Of a stretch of 64,000 nucleotides of DNA, positions 8,444 through 17,529 are shown one piece after another. The translations under genes and the position numbers were made by a program. The notes under the pieces are model-generated. The model saw only the letters and a program-made list of their open reading frames with translations, did no database searches and was not told the DNA's origin. The first letter of the stretch is position 1. Each line of letters begins with the position of its first letter. Origin of the DNA: Enterococcus lemanii (GTDB taxonomy: Bacteria > Bacillota > Bacilli > Lactobacillales > Enterococcaceae); NCBI RefSeq assembly GCF_016909125.1, contig NZ_JAFBFD010000011.1, positions 1-64,000 on the forward strand. The letters are read 5' to 3'.

Positions 8444-9982
8444 ATGAATGAAAGAGAAAGAATTTTGGAATTGGTAAAAAAAGGTGTGCTTTCGACGGAA
8501 GAAGCCTTGGACTTACTCGAAGAAATTGGAAAAAGAAAAGAAGAAACGATAGAAGAAAACCAAGTGAATATAACTGAGACCTCAAATGAATCAATGGATG
8601 ATATAGCAGATAGTGAAGAAGAAGATAAGAAGAATTTAGAGGAAATTTTAGAACGCTTAGCAGAAGAATCGAATCAAGCGTCTGCTGAGTTAGACGAGCT
8701 AAATGTTGAAATTGAAGAGACAAAACTCACTTTAAGCGATTTGCGTGAAGCATTAATGGAAATCAACACAAAAGAAGAATTTGATCAATTAACCGAAGAA
8801 GAATTAAATATTCGCTTAGATTTAGAGGAAGGGATAAAAGAATACGAACTTTTCTTAGCGGAACGATTAGAAGAAAAAGCCCAATTAGAAGGAGAATTAA
8901 AAAATATTCGTCGTTCTCAGTGGTCACAAAAAAAAGAAGAGTTTACGCGAAAAATTGAAATTCCAGAAGACTGGAAAGAACAAGCAAATGAAACAATTAG
9001 CCAAGTTGGCGAAAAAGTCGTAGATGTGACTTCACAAATGGGCAAATTTTTAAAGAAAACAATTAAATCAGTTGCTCAAACAGTCGAAGACAATGTGGAA
9101 TGGAAAGATATCAATATTAAATTTCCAGGAGTGGCAACGACAAAATTTGATAAAGAATACTTATTTGAAAATGCTACAGCATCCATTTTAGAATTTCAAA
9201 TAGCCAATGGTGATATTGCCGTTAATTTTTGGGATCAAGAGGCGATTAAGATTGAAGCAAATATAAAATTATATGGTAAAATGGAAGAAGAAACACCGCT
9301 TGAATCTTTTGAAAGAAGAAGTGAAATTATGATTTCAGAAGATTGTTTACTTTTTAAAGTGCCAAATAAACGTGTTCGTATCGATCTCGTTATGTACTTA
9401 CCTAGAAAAACTTATGACTATGCTTCGATTAAATTGCTAAATGGGAATGTTTTGGTCAATGAATTTGACGTGAAAGATTTATATATTAAGTCGGTCAATG
9501 GGGATACCAAAATAAATAATATCAATGCCTCAATGGTTGAAATCGATGGCGTGAACGGTAATATTTCGATTTTATCAGGAAATATTTTAGATTCGATTAT
9601 TGAATCAGTGAACAGCTCTGTTCGCTTAACGGCCGCTCCAAATAACTTGAGTGTTTCGCTAGTCAATGGTGATATTCGTCTTTCTTTTAATGACAATCAA
9701 ATGAGTCGAGTAAAAGCAACAACTGTCAATGGCGATGTAAAAGTTGCTTGGTCAAATGAAGTCGGTTTTGAAGGAGAAATGAAAACGAGCTTTGGAAATA
9801 TCCATAATCGTTTAAGTGAATATGAAATGGTGCGCGAAAAAAAAGAACAAATGAATAAATTGCTTCAAATTCGTCGCATAAAAGAACAAATGGCTCAATT
9901 AGATCTATCTACAACAACAGGAAGTATTTATCTAAAAGATGCCGAAGTAGGAGGGAGCACCGATGCAAAAAAAACTAACTAA
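8444..9982 (+). CDS. liaX: Envelope-stress sensor protein LiaX (DUF4097)
   Basis: In Enterococcus, LiaX is a surface protein that senses daptomycin and antimicrobial peptides; its C-terminal part restrains the LiaFSR response. The N-terminus (MNERERILELVKKGVLS) is the typical LiaX start, followed by an acidic coiled-coil region (about 30-180) and a beta-rich DUF4097 domain (about 250 to the end) with repeated V-NG-D motifs. ATG 8444 has AAGGAGG 8 nt upstream; a TTG seven codons earlier lies before that site and is rejected. The 512-residue product is slightly shorter than known LiaX. No signal peptide or membrane segment is visible. liaY overlaps its end by 20 nt. Confidence 0.88.
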   Translation: MNERERILELVKKGVLSTEEALDLLEEIGKRKEETIEENQVNITETSNESMDDIADSEEEDKKNLEEILERLAEESNQASAELDELNVEIEETKLTLSDLREALMEINTKEEFDQLTEEELNIRLDLEEGIKEYELFLAERLEEKAQLEGELKNIRRSQWSQKKEEFTRKIEIPEDWKEQANETISQVGEKVVDVTSQMGKFLKKTIKSVAQTVEDNVEWKDINIKFPGVATTKFDKEYLFENATASILEFQIANGDIAVNFWDQEAIKIEANIKLYGKMEEETPLESFERRSEIMISEDCLLFKVPNKRVRIDLVMYLPRKTYDYASIKLLNGNVLVNEFDVKDLYIKSVNGDTKINNINASMVEIDGVNGNISILSGNILDSIIESVNSSVRLTAAPNNLSVSLVNGDIRLSFNDNQMSRVKATTVNGDVKVAWSNEVGFEGEMKTSFGNIHNRLSEYEMVREKKEQMNKLLQIRRIKEQMAQLDLSTTTGSIYLKDAEVGGSTDAKKTN

Positions 9983-10274
9983 ATCAAGAACGAATGTTGT
10001 CTTATCTGGTACTTTAGCTGGAATTGCGGAATATTTTAGTATTGATCCAACGATTGTTCGAATTGTTTATGTCTTTATCTCGCTAATGGGGATGGGCTCG
10101 CCAATTTTACTATACATTTTATTGGCGATCATTATCCCAGCGCCTGATAAATCATCGAATTCCTACGGTCATGACAATCAATACACGCGTAAACAAAGAA
10201 CCAATGTTAACATACGACCTAGCCAAAGAAAAGAAGCTGAAAAAGTTGATGATGATAACTGGAGTGATTTTTAA
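9963..10274 (+). CDS. liaY: PspC-domain envelope-stress protein LiaY
   Basis: The 103-residue protein has a PspC domain at the N-terminus (KSRTNVVLSGTLAGIAEYF, about 5-23), one membrane segment (about 35-57) and a polar C-terminal tail. In enterococci LiaY works with LiaX and LiaZ in the adaptive response to membrane-active peptides and in anionic lipid remodelling. It overlaps liaX by 20 nt and liaZ by 1 nt, with an AGGAGGG site inside liaX. Confidence 0.88.
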   Translation: MQKKLTKSRTNVVLSGTLAGIAEYFSIDPTIVRIVYVFISLMGMGSPILLYILLAIIIPAPDKSSNSYGHDNQYTRKQRTNVNIRPSQRKEAEKVDDDNWSDF

Positions 10275-10636
10275 TGACCTTTACTCGTAAAATTTTAATG
10301 TACATGTTAACATTCATTTCTTTAACTGTTATTTTTCCGGAAATGATTTTTGTTAAAAATTTTGCGATTGCCTTAGTAGCAAGTTTCGTCCTTTGGCTTC
10401 TAAATACTTTAATCAAGCCTATTTTAGTTTTCTTTTCTTTCCCATTAACTATTTTAACATTTGGTTTATTTAGTTTTGTTATTAATGCGCTAATTTTACA
10501 ATGGACGGCGCAAATTGTTGGAAGCACAAATTTTGGTTTTTCCTCATTTGGCGCTTCAATTTTAGCGGCGATTATCTTCTCTTTTGTTAATTTAGTCGTA
10601 AGCCAACATTTTTCTACAAAAAGATTAAATAATTAA
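10274..10636 (+). CDS. liaZ: Phage-holin-4-family membrane protein LiaZ
   Basis: This is a 120-residue membrane protein with four hydrophobic segments, of the phage holin family 4 (YvlD-like). It is the third gene of the liaXYZ operon. It is not a phage gene: there is no lysin or other phage gene nearby, and the family is chromosomal in Firmicutes. The start ATG overlaps the liaY stop codon (TAATG). Confidence 0.87.
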   Translation: MTFTRKILMYMLTFISLTVIFPEMIFVKNFAIALVASFVLWLLNTLIKPILVFFSFPLTILTFGLFSFVINALILQWTAQIVGSTNFGFSSFGASILAAIIFSFVNLVVSQHFSTKRLNN

Positions 10637-10641
10637 AAGTA

Positions 10642-10679
10642 CCCGAATGAGCCTTTTTATCGTCTCATTCGGGTTTTTT
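10642..10679 (+). terminator. Terminator of the liaXYZ operon
   Basis: CCCGAATGAG (10642-10651) pairs perfectly with CTCATTCGGG (10664-10673), followed by TTTTTT. Confidence 0.92.
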
Positions 10680-10776
10680 ACTGATAAGTTTTTAAGTTTC
10701 CTTCGCGGATAAAAAATAAATAGTAACAATTTTCTTATCAACAGAAGATTACAGGATTTAACAAGTGTTGCCTTAT

Positions 10777-12477
10777 TTAGAGTAATTCTGTTTCAGTAAT
10801 TGAATCTAAATAATTTTCAACTTGTTTAATCGTATCATCTAATGCACCAGGCTCAAATGGAGAGCGTAGACGGGCGATTGCTAGAATCTCTAAGAAAGTT
10901 TTTGTCCCGCCAACTTGGCAAATTTTTAAGTAGTCAGACCAAGCGTTGGTATCGGCATCGATATTGAATCTCTTCCAAAATTGGAAGGCGCAGACTTGTG
11001 CTAAGGTGTAATCAATATAATAAAACGGTGAAGTAAAAATGTGGCCTTGACGTAACCAGTAAATGCCGTTATCTAAGGCAGGGAAAAGGGTGTAGTCACG
11101 TTCAGGACAGTATTGTTTTTCTAATTTTCGCCAGCAAGCTTTTCTTTCTTCTGGTGACCAATCAGGATTTTCATAGACCTCTTGTTGGAAGTGATCGACT
11201 AACACACCATAGGGTAGAAATTGTAAAGCACTCGCTAAATGATCAAATTTATATTTATTTGTTTCTTCTTTAAAGAATTGTTCCATCCATGGCCAAGCGA
11301 TAAATTCCATCGACATGGAGTGAATTTCACAAGATTCATAGTTAGGAAAGACGATTTCAGGTTCTTTGATCCAACGTGATTCATAAGTTTGAAAAGCGTG
11401 CCCGGCTTCGTGTGTTAAAACATCCACATCATGAGAAGTTCCATTAAAATTAGCAAAGATAAAGGGTGAAGCGTAATTTTGAATGTAGGTACAGTAGCCA
11501 CCTGCTTGCTTTCCTTTTTTACTTAATAAATCTAAGAGGTCATTTTCAACCATAAAATCAAAGAACTCACCAGTTTCAGGAGCGAGTTCGTGGTACATTT
11601 TACGTGCGGACTCGACTAATTCTTCAGGTGTTCCTTTAGGGGTAGCATTTCCATTTGGATACACTAAAGGCAAATCATGAAAAGACAGATGTTCCAACTG
11701 ATTCCTTTTCGCTTGACGCTCGTATAATTTTTGCGTTAAAGGAACGATTTTATTTAAAATTTCTTGGCGATATGTCTCAATCATTGGGCGGTCATAATCC
11801 CAACGATTCATTAAGACGTCTGCAAAAGCAACATAGTTAGAAAAGCCAAGTTTTTTAGCAATTTGTGCACGAACTTGTACCATTTGATGATAAATATCAT
11901 CGAATTTTGCTTCGTTTTCAGCATAAAAAGCGGTAACTTGCTCAGTCGCTTTTTTACGCATTTCAGCATCTGTACTTTGTGTAAAAGGTGTCAGTTGCGA
12001 AAGCGTTCGGACTTCTCCTTCAAAAGGGATTTGAGCAGAAGCAACTAATTTTGAGTATGCTGAATTCAATTGGTTCTCTTTTTGGAAAAGCGGTATTAAA
12101 TCAGGATGAAATGTTTTGACGCGACTTTCCGCAAATAAGAAAAGTGTTTTTGGATAAATAGTTTTTAAATCATCTAATAAAGGTGAGTTTAATAGTGCTT
12201 GATAAAATTCAAAATCTAGGTTTTGAAAATGCGGTTGGTATTCGTTCCAATAGGCATCTTCTGCTTCATAAAAAGTATCGTTTGTATTGATAGAATAACG
12301 AATAAGTGCTAAATTATAGGCTGTTTCAATTTGTCCTCTGAGCTCGTTGAGGTGGTCTAAGGCCCCTTGTGCTTTTTCTAAATGCGTTTCTTCTTTTAAT
12401 ATCTTTAAAGTTTGTAAAAAATCTTTTTTATATGCATCAAAGTTTGGACGCGTATATTGATAGTCTGTAAATTTCAT
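10777..12477 (-). CDS. M3-family oligoendopeptidase (PepF-like)
   Basis: This is a zinc metallopeptidase of family M3 that cleaves oligopeptides in the cytoplasm. The 566-residue protein carries the HExxH-type zinc motif as HEAGH (about 355-359, within LTHEAGHAFQTY) with a downstream Glu ligand in the NYESCEIHSMSMEF stretch. No signal peptide is present. It is single-gene and convergent with liaXYZ; AAAGGAGG precedes the ATG. The protein belongs to the shorter M3 oligoendopeptidase subgroup rather than the approximately 600-residue PepF, so I give no symbol. Confidence 0.9.
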   Translation of the reverse strand: MKFTDYQYTRPNFDAYKKDFLQTLKILKEETHLEKAQGALDHLNELRGQIETAYNLALIRYSINTNDTFYEAEDAYWNEYQPHFQNLDFEFYQALLNSPLLDDLKTIYPKTLFLFAESRVKTFHPDLIPLFQKENQLNSAYSKLVASAQIPFEGEVRTLSQLTPFTQSTDAEMRKKATEQVTAFYAENEAKFDDIYHQMVQVRAQIAKKLGFSNYVAFADVLMNRWDYDRPMIETYRQEILNKIVPLTQKLYERQAKRNQLEHLSFHDLPLVYPNGNATPKGTPEELVESARKMYHELAPETGEFFDFMVENDLLDLLSKKGKQAGGYCTYIQNYASPFIFANFNGTSHDVDVLTHEAGHAFQTYESRWIKEPEIVFPNYESCEIHSMSMEFIAWPWMEQFFKEETNKYKFDHLASALQFLPYGVLVDHFQQEVYENPDWSPEERKACWRKLEKQYCPERDYTLFPALDNGIYWLRQGHIFTSPFYYIDYTLAQVCAFQFWKRFNIDADTNAWSDYLKICQVGGTKTFLEILAIARLRSPFEPGALDDTIKQVENYLDSITETELL

Positions 12478-12566
12478 TTTTAAAAAACCTCCTTTATTTC
12501 ATGATAGCATAAATAACAAAAAAGATGAGAGAATTTTTTACATTAGTAGTAACTTTCTTCATACAA

Positions 12567-12575
12567 TGATAAAAT
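12567..12575 (+). promoter_or_regulatory. Extended -10 promoter for hprK
   Basis: TG-A-TAAAAT (12567-12575) lies 36 nt before the hprK start, divergent from the M3 peptidase. Confidence 0.5.
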
Positions 12576-12611
12576 AGAGAAATAAGTATACAATAGAAAT
12601 GAGGAAAACAA

Positions 12612-13547
12612 ATGGCAGAAGTTGTCAAAGTCAGTGAATTGGTTCAAGCATTAGGTCTTGAAGTTGTTACTGGTGACGAGGAGGCACTAAATCGTAATAT
12701 TACGACCGGCGATATTTCTCGTCCGGGATTAGAATTAACCGGTTATTTTAATTATTATTCACATAATCGTGTGCAATTGTTTGGAAGTAAAGAAATCACT
12801 TTTGCGGAAAAAATGATGGCAGAAGAACGTTTAATGGTTATTCGTCGCATGTGTTCAGAAGACACGCCCGCATTTATTATCTCTAGAGGTTTAGAAGTTT
12901 CAAGTGAGATGCTGCAAGCTTGTGAAGAACATGGTATCGCTATTTTGCGCTCTAAAATTTCGACCTCACGTTTAATGGGTGAACTATCCAGCTATTTAGA
13001 AGGACAGCTGGCACCTCGGACAAACGTTCACGGCGTTTTAGTAGATGTCTATGGGTTAGGTGTTTTAATCCAAGGGGATAGTGGGATTGGGAAAAGTGAG
13101 ACTGCTCTAGAATTAATTCAAAGAGGGCACCGCCTAATTGCTGATGATCGCGTAGATATTTATAAGCAAGATGAGTTGACATTAATTGGCGAGCCACCAC
13201 GAATTTTAGAACATTTGATTGAGATTCGGGGGATTGGAATCATTGATGTCATGACGCTCTTTGGAGCAAGTGCTGTCCGTGGTTCAATGGAAGTTCAACT
13301 TGTCGTTTATTTAGAGAATTGGTCAAAAGATAAAAAGTATGATCGTTTGGGATCAGCTGATGAAGTCGTTCAATTGGGCGAAGTTGATATACCTCAAATT
13401 AAAATCCCAGTTAAAACGGGACGAAACGTCGCAATTATTATCGAAGTTGCTGCAATGAACTTCCGAGCAAAAACAATGGGATACGACGCAACGTTAGAAT
13501 TTGAAAATCGCTTAACGCGTTTAATTGAAGAAAATTCAGAAAATTAG
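12612..13547 (+). CDS. hprK: HPr kinase/phosphorylase
   Basis: HprK phosphorylates HPr of the PTS on Ser46 when glycolytic intermediates are high and reverses the reaction when phosphate is high; HPr-Ser-P is the co-repressor for CcpA, which is encoded 5 kb downstream. The 311-residue protein has the P-loop GDSGIGKS (about 155-162) and the family signature region (LIEIRGIGIIDV, about 201-212). It starts an hprK-lgt-gpsA-galU cluster; lgt follows after 11 nt. Confidence 0.97.
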   Translation: MAEVVKVSELVQALGLEVVTGDEEALNRNITTGDISRPGLELTGYFNYYSHNRVQLFGSKEITFAEKMMAEERLMVIRRMCSEDTPAFIISRGLEVSSEMLQACEEHGIAILRSKISTSRLMGELSSYLEGQLAPRTNVHGVLVDVYGLGVLIQGDSGIGKSETALELIQRGHRLIADDRVDIYKQDELTLIGEPPRILEHLIEIRGIGIIDVMTLFGASAVRGSMEVQLVVYLENWSKDKKYDRLGSADEVVQLGEVDIPQIKIPVKTGRNVAIIIEVAAMNFRAKTMGYDATLEFENRLTRLIEENSEN

Positions 13548-13558
13548 GAAGTGGAAAA

Positions 13559-14383
13559 ATGGTCAATCGCGTTGCATTTGAAATTTTTGGCATAGAAATT
13601 TACTGGTATGCTTTAATTATCGTATCAGGAATTGTAATAGCCATGTGGTTAAGTACTCGAGAAGCCATTCGAGTAAATTTAAAAAAAGATGATGTTTCTG
13701 ATTTTATGTTAGTTGGGTTACCGGTGGCTTTTATCGGCGCTCGATTGTATTATGTATTATTTGAATTAGAAACCTATTTAGCTGATCCAATCCAAATCTT
13801 AAATATTCGTTCAGGCGGGATTGCTATCTATGGTGGCTTAATTGCCGGTGGAATTTGGTTGTATTTCTTTTGTCGGAAAAATTTTATCCAGCCATGGACC
13901 TTTTTAGATATTGCTGCACCAAGCGTTTTGCTTGCTCAAGGGATTGGGCGTTGGGGGAATTTCATGAACCATGAAGCTTATGGTGGTGAAACGACTCGTG
14001 CTTTTTTAGAAAAATTACAATTACCAAATTTTATTATTGAGAACATGTATATTGAAGGGGCTTTTCGACAACCGACTTTCTTATACGAATCCGTTTGGAA
14101 TGTGCTTGGTTTTTTCATTTTAATTCTTTTACGTAAGTATACAACTTTGTTTAAACAAGGAGAAATTGCATTAGCCTATCTGATTTGGTATAGTTTTGGT
14201 CGATTTTGGATTGAAGGAATGCGCACCGATAGTCTGTATCTCTTTGGTGAGATTCGTGTCTCTCAAGCGTTATCATTTGTCTTATTTTTAGGGGCAATCT
14301 TGTTAGTGATTTGGCGTCGAAAGAGTAATCCTAATTTGAAAGCTTATAATCGTACATACGGATCAGATCAAAGAATTATCTAG
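13559..14383 (+). CDS. lgt: Prolipoprotein diacylglyceryl transferase
   Basis: Lgt transfers diacylglycerol from phosphatidylglycerol to the lipobox Cys of prolipoproteins such as PstS in this window. The 274-residue, seven-segment membrane protein shows [15 protein letters not shown] (about 84-98) and the signature [13 protein letters not shown] (about 130-142), which holds conserved catalytic-region residues. The hprK-lgt pairing is widespread in Firmicutes. Confidence 0.97.
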   Translation: MVNRVAFEIFGIEIYWYALIIVSGIVIAMWLSTREAIRVNLKKDDVSDFMLVGLPVAFIGARLYYVLFELETYLADPIQILNIRSGGIAIYGGLIAGGIWLYFFCRKNFIQPWTFLDIAAPSVLLAQGIGRWGNFMNHEAYGGETTRAFLEKLQLPNFIIENMYIEGAFRQPTFLYESVWNVLGFFILILLRKYTTLFKQGEIALAYLIWYSFGRFWIEGMRTDSLYLFGEIRVSQALSFVLFLGAILLVIWRRKSNPNLKAYNRTYGSDQRII

Positions 14384-14435
14384 GGATGAACGAATGATGA
14401 AAGAGAAGACAAAGTTATTTAAGGAGGTTTCGATT

Positions 14436-15449
14436 GTGAAACAAAAAATTGCAGTCTTAGGCCCAGGATCTTGGGGAACAGCATTAGCCCAAGTCTTATC
14501 AGAAAATGGTCATGAGGTAACCTTATGGGGAAAAGACGCGGATCAAATAAATGAAATAAACACGCAACATACCAACCATCGTTATTTACCAGATTTGGTT
14601 TTACCTAAAGAAATTCAAGCGACTTTATCTCTAGCAGAAGCGGTTCAAGGAGTCGACGCCATCTTATTTGTTGTCCCAACAAAAGCGATTCGAAGTGTGG
14701 CAAAAGAATTGGTTCCTTTAATTGAAAAAGCGCCTTATATTATTCATGCGTCAAAAGGACTTGAACAAGGAAGTCACAAACGAATTTCTGAAGTGTTAGC
14801 CGAAGAAATACCTGCAGACAAACGCCGCGAAATTATTGTTCTTTCTGGCCCTAGCCATGCAGAAGAAGTGGCTGTTCACGATATTACAACGATTACTGCT
14901 GCTAGTCAGGTACTTGAGTCTGCCAAATATGTCCAAGATTTATTTATGAATGATTATTTCCGTATTTATACAAATGATGACGTAGTTGGCGTGGAAACAG
15001 GAGCGGCTTTAAAAAATATTATTGCTTTAGGAGCCGGAGCAATTGCAGGGCTAGGATTTGGTGATAATGCGAAAGCAGCCATTATGACACGTGGCTTAGC
15101 AGAAATTAGTCGCCTAGGGGTTGCAATGGGAGCAAACCCACTTACTTTTATCGGTTTAAGTGGCGTGGGCGATTTAATTGTTACTTGTACAAGTGTTCAT
15201 TCAAGAAACTGGCGCGCCGGGAACTTACTCGGTCAAGGTAAAAAATTAGACGAAGTTTTAGCGAATATGGGGATGATTGTGGAAGGTGTTTCTACCACAA
15301 AGGCGGCCGTTGAATTGGCCCACCAGTTACAAGTTGAGATGCCAATTACTGAAACAATCTACCGTGTTTTATATGAAAATCAAGACATCAAAGAAGCAGC
15401 CAAAGAAATTATGTTGCGTGATGGAAAAGTTGAAAATGAGTTTAAGTGA
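14436..15449 (+). CDS. gpsA: Glycerol-3-phosphate dehydrogenase [NAD(P)+]
   Basis: GpsA reduces dihydroxyacetone phosphate to sn-glycerol-3-phosphate for phospholipid synthesis. The N-terminal Rossmann motif is GPGSWGTA and the C-terminal domain has the substrate-binding region with catalytic Lys in [14 protein letters not shown] 14436 is chosen because AAGGAGG (14421-14427) lies 8 nt upstream and the product (337 residues) then begins at the Rossmann strand like its family; an ATG 14 codons earlier would put that ribosome site inside the gene. galU follows after 12 nt. Confidence 0.95.
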   Translation: MKQKIAVLGPGSWGTALAQVLSENGHEVTLWGKDADQINEINTQHTNHRYLPDLVLPKEIQATLSLAEAVQGVDAILFVVPTKAIRSVAKELVPLIEKAPYIIHASKGLEQGSHKRISEVLAEEIPADKRREIIVLSGPSHAEEVAVHDITTITAASQVLESAKYVQDLFMNDYFRIYTNDDVVGVETGAALKNIIALGAGAIAGLGFGDNAKAAIMTRGLAEISRLGVAMGANPLTFIGLSGVGDLIVTCTSVHSRNWRAGNLLGQGKKLDEVLANMGMIVEGVSTTKAAVELAHQLQVEMPITETIYRVLYENQDIKEAAKEIMLRDGKVENEFK

Positions 15450-15461
15450 GGAGAAAATTGC

Positions 15462-16376
15462 ATGAAAGTTAGAAAAGCGGTCATCCCTGCTGCAGGTTTA
15501 GGGACGAGGTTTTTACCAGCAACGAAAGCGATGGCTAAAGAAATGTTACCAATTGTTGATAAACCAACGATTCAATTTATTGTTGAGGAAGCACTAAAAT
15601 CAGGAATTGAAGACATTTTAATTGTTACAGGCAAAGCCAAACGCCCGATTGAAGATCATTTTGATGCGAATTTAGAATTAGAAACGAACTTAAAAGAAAA
15701 AGGGAAAGCAGATTTATTAAAACTTGTCGAAGAAACCACGGATATTAACCTGCATTTTGTTCGTCAAAAACATCCACTGGGCTTAGGTCATGCGGTTCTT
15801 CAGGCTAAAGCGTTTGTGGGCCGAGAACCTTTTGTGGTAATGTTAGGTGATGACTTGATGGATGATGAGATTCCATTAACAAAACAACTGATGAATGATT
15901 ATGAAAAGACCCACGCTTCAACCATTGCCGTGATGGAAGTACCACAAGAAGAAACGTCTAAATATGGTATTATCAATCCTGGCGAAGAAGTTTCAGAAGG
16001 TCTTTTTAATGTTAAGAATTTTGTCGAAAAACCAAAAGCCGAAGAAGCGCCAAGTAATTTAGCTATTATTGGTCGTTATCTACTGACGCCAGAAATTTTT
16101 TCAGTATTGGAAGAACAAACACCAGGTGCCGGTGGTGAAATCCAGCTAACCGATGCAATCGACACTTTAAACAAGACACAACGAGTATTTGCCCATGAGT
16201 TTAAAGGAACGCGTTATGACGTAGGAGATAAATTTGGCTTCATGAAAACGAGTATTGAGTATGGCTTGAAGCATCCGGAAGTAAAACAAGATTTAACGAA
16301 TTATATTATTCAATTAGGTAAGGAATTAGCTGACAAAAATCCTCCGATTGAACCATTGAAGGACGAAGTCGAATAA
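15462..16376 (+). CDS. galU: UTP-glucose-1-phosphate uridylyltransferase
   Basis: GalU makes UDP-glucose for glycolipids, teichoic acid decoration and capsule. The 304-residue protein has the nucleotide-binding signature [20 protein letters not shown] (about 10-29) and further family motifs such as [11 protein letters not shown] (about 106-116). It ends the hprK-lgt-gpsA-galU cluster and is followed by a terminator. The phosphoglucomutase at 31.8 kb makes its substrate, glucose-1-phosphate. Confidence 0.96.
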   Translation: MKVRKAVIPAAGLGTRFLPATKAMAKEMLPIVDKPTIQFIVEEALKSGIEDILIVTGKAKRPIEDHFDANLELETNLKEKGKADLLKLVEETTDINLHFVRQKHPLGLGHAVLQAKAFVGREPFVVMLGDDLMDDEIPLTKQLMNDYEKTHASTIAVMEVPQEETSKYGIINPGEEVSEGLFNVKNFVEKPKAEEAPSNLAIIGRYLLTPEIFSVLEEQTPGAGGEIQLTDAIDTLNKTQRVFAHEFKGTRYDVGDKFGFMKTSIEYGLKHPEVKQDLTNYIIQLGKELADKNPPIEPLKDEVE

Positions 16377-16385
16377 AGCTTAAAA

Positions 16386-16431
16386 ATCCATTACTTAGCA
16401 AAATATTTTGTTAGCTGTAATGGGTTTTTTT
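16386..16431 (+). terminator. Terminator after galU
   Basis: CCATTAC (16388-16394) pairs with GTAATGG (16417-16423), with AAAATATTTT-type pairing inside, followed by a T-run. Confidence 0.8.
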
Positions 16432-16455
16432 ATTAGAATAGGAAGGGGGATGTTT

Positions 16456-16884
16456 ATGTCTGGAGGAGAAATTGCTGCTTTGATTGCAGCAATTGCATTT
16501 GCAGCACTTGTCTTTTTTATCATTCGAGTGTTGTTGCAAGTAAGTAAAACATTATTAAAAGTTGATACCACCGTCGCAGAAGTAAATAAAACGATTCAAG
16601 TAGTAACGCGCGACGTCGATATTTTATCGCGCGAAGTGGAAGGTTTACTTGTGAAAAGCAACTCTTTATTGTTAGATGTCAATCAAAAAGTTGAAAAAGT
16701 TGACCCATTATTTACAGCCATTGCTGATTTGAGTCTTAGTGTTTCAGACTTGAATCAATCGAGTCGTTTGATGGTCTCACGCTTTTCGGCGTTAGGTAAG
16801 ACCGCGACTCAAGCAAGTATTCTAGGAAAAGTTAGTCAATCAGCCATTAAGAAAATGAAAGAAAAAAGAACAGCAAAAGATTAG
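16456..16884 (+). CDS. DUF948 membrane-anchored protein
   Basis: This 142-residue protein has one N-terminal membrane segment (about 5-27) and a long helical, coiled-coil-like cytoplasmic part rich in V-x-x-V heptads, the DUF948 pattern (YtxG-like general stress protein in Bacillus). Start ATG 16456 sits 6 nt after AAGGGGG; earlier in-frame starts fall inside the galU terminator or the ribosome site. Pairing with the YtxH-type protein 15 nt downstream is conserved in Firmicutes; the role is probably in cell-surface stress and is not known in detail. Confidence 0.85.
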   Translation: MSGGEIAALIAAIAFAALVFFIIRVLLQVSKTLLKVDTTVAEVNKTIQVVTRDVDILSREVEGLLVKSNSLLLDVNQKVEKVDPLFTAIADLSLSVSDLNQSSRLMVSRFSALGKTATQASILGKVSQSAIKKMKEKRTAKD

Positions 16885-16899
16885 ATAAGGAGGATTAAG

Positions 16900-17466
16900 A
16901 TGAGCAAAAAAGGTGGATTTTTATTAGGTGCATTAATTGGAGGGACCGCAGCGGCAGTAACAGCATTATTATTAGCTCCTGAATCAGGGAAAGAGTTACG
17001 AGATAAATTAGCAAAACAAGTGGATGATTTATTAGATCAAGCATCCGATTATAAAGATGCCTCTAAAGAAACAAGTCAAGATTTTACGGATTTAGCAAAA
17101 GAAAAAATGGCTATTTACGCTAAACGTCTGGAAGAATTAGGGAAACAATTAAAAGAAAATATCTCTGAAACGGCCGAAGAGGTTGCTGGATTTTCAGAAG
17201 ATTCAATGGCTGAAATAAAAGAAGAAGTCGAAGAAATAAAGCAAGCTTTTTCTGATGGAATGGCTGAAGTGCTTTCAGATGAAGAAGATGGACAAGACAT
17301 TGTAATCGAGTTAGCAGATGAGTTTATGGAAGAAGCAACGCCGGAAGCAGCGATAGAAGAACTGTCAGAAGAACCGTCAGAAGAAGTTTATTTTCAAGAG
17401 TTGGAAGAATTAAAAGAAGTTTTAGAAGAAAATAATCCAGAAGATGAACACGACCAATCAATTTAA
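16900..17466 (+). CDS. YtxH-domain protein
   Basis: The 188-residue protein begins with the YtxH motif: a Gly-rich membrane segment (FLLGALIGGTAAAVTALLLA, about 7-26) followed by PESGKELRDKL. The rest is helical, very acidic towards the C-terminus and probably coiled coil. It forms a two-gene unit with the DUF948 gene; function unknown, general-stress association known from Bacillus YtxGH. Confidence 0.85.
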   Translation: MSKKGGFLLGALIGGTAAAVTALLLAPESGKELRDKLAKQVDDLLDQASDYKDASKETSQDFTDLAKEKMAIYAKRLEELGKQLKENISETAEEVAGFSEDSMAEIKEEVEEIKQAFSDGMAEVLSDEEDGQDIVIELADEFMEEATPEAAIEELSEEPSEEVYFQELEELKEVLEENNPEDEHDQSI

Positions 17467-17468
17467 TA

Positions 17469-17524
17469 AACACCGCTGGTTATCTCAAGTTTTTGATAGT
17501 GCTTGAGGTAACTAGCGGTGTTTT
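17469..17524. terminator. Bidirectional terminator between ytxH-type gene and pepQ
   Basis: A long imperfect inverted repeat (AACACCGCT ... CTCAAG with CTTGAG ... AGCGGTGTT) lies between the convergent genes and has T-runs on both strands. Confidence 0.85.
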
Positions 17525-17529
17525 GAATT

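Noticed and set aside
10219-10527. Minus-strand 102-codon frame over liaY/liaZ
   Set aside because: It is antisense to two clearly conserved overlapping genes and has no ribosome site.
10274-10636. Phage holin / prophage remnant
   Set aside because: The gene is the third member of a conserved chromosomal stress operon and no other phage gene is nearby.
14394-14435. Upstream ATG start for gpsA
   Set aside because: The strong AAGGAGG would then lie inside the coding region; GTG 14436 gives the normal N-terminus.
16408-16455. Upstream TTG start for the DUF948 protein
   Set aside because: It falls inside the galU terminator hairpin and has no ribosome site.
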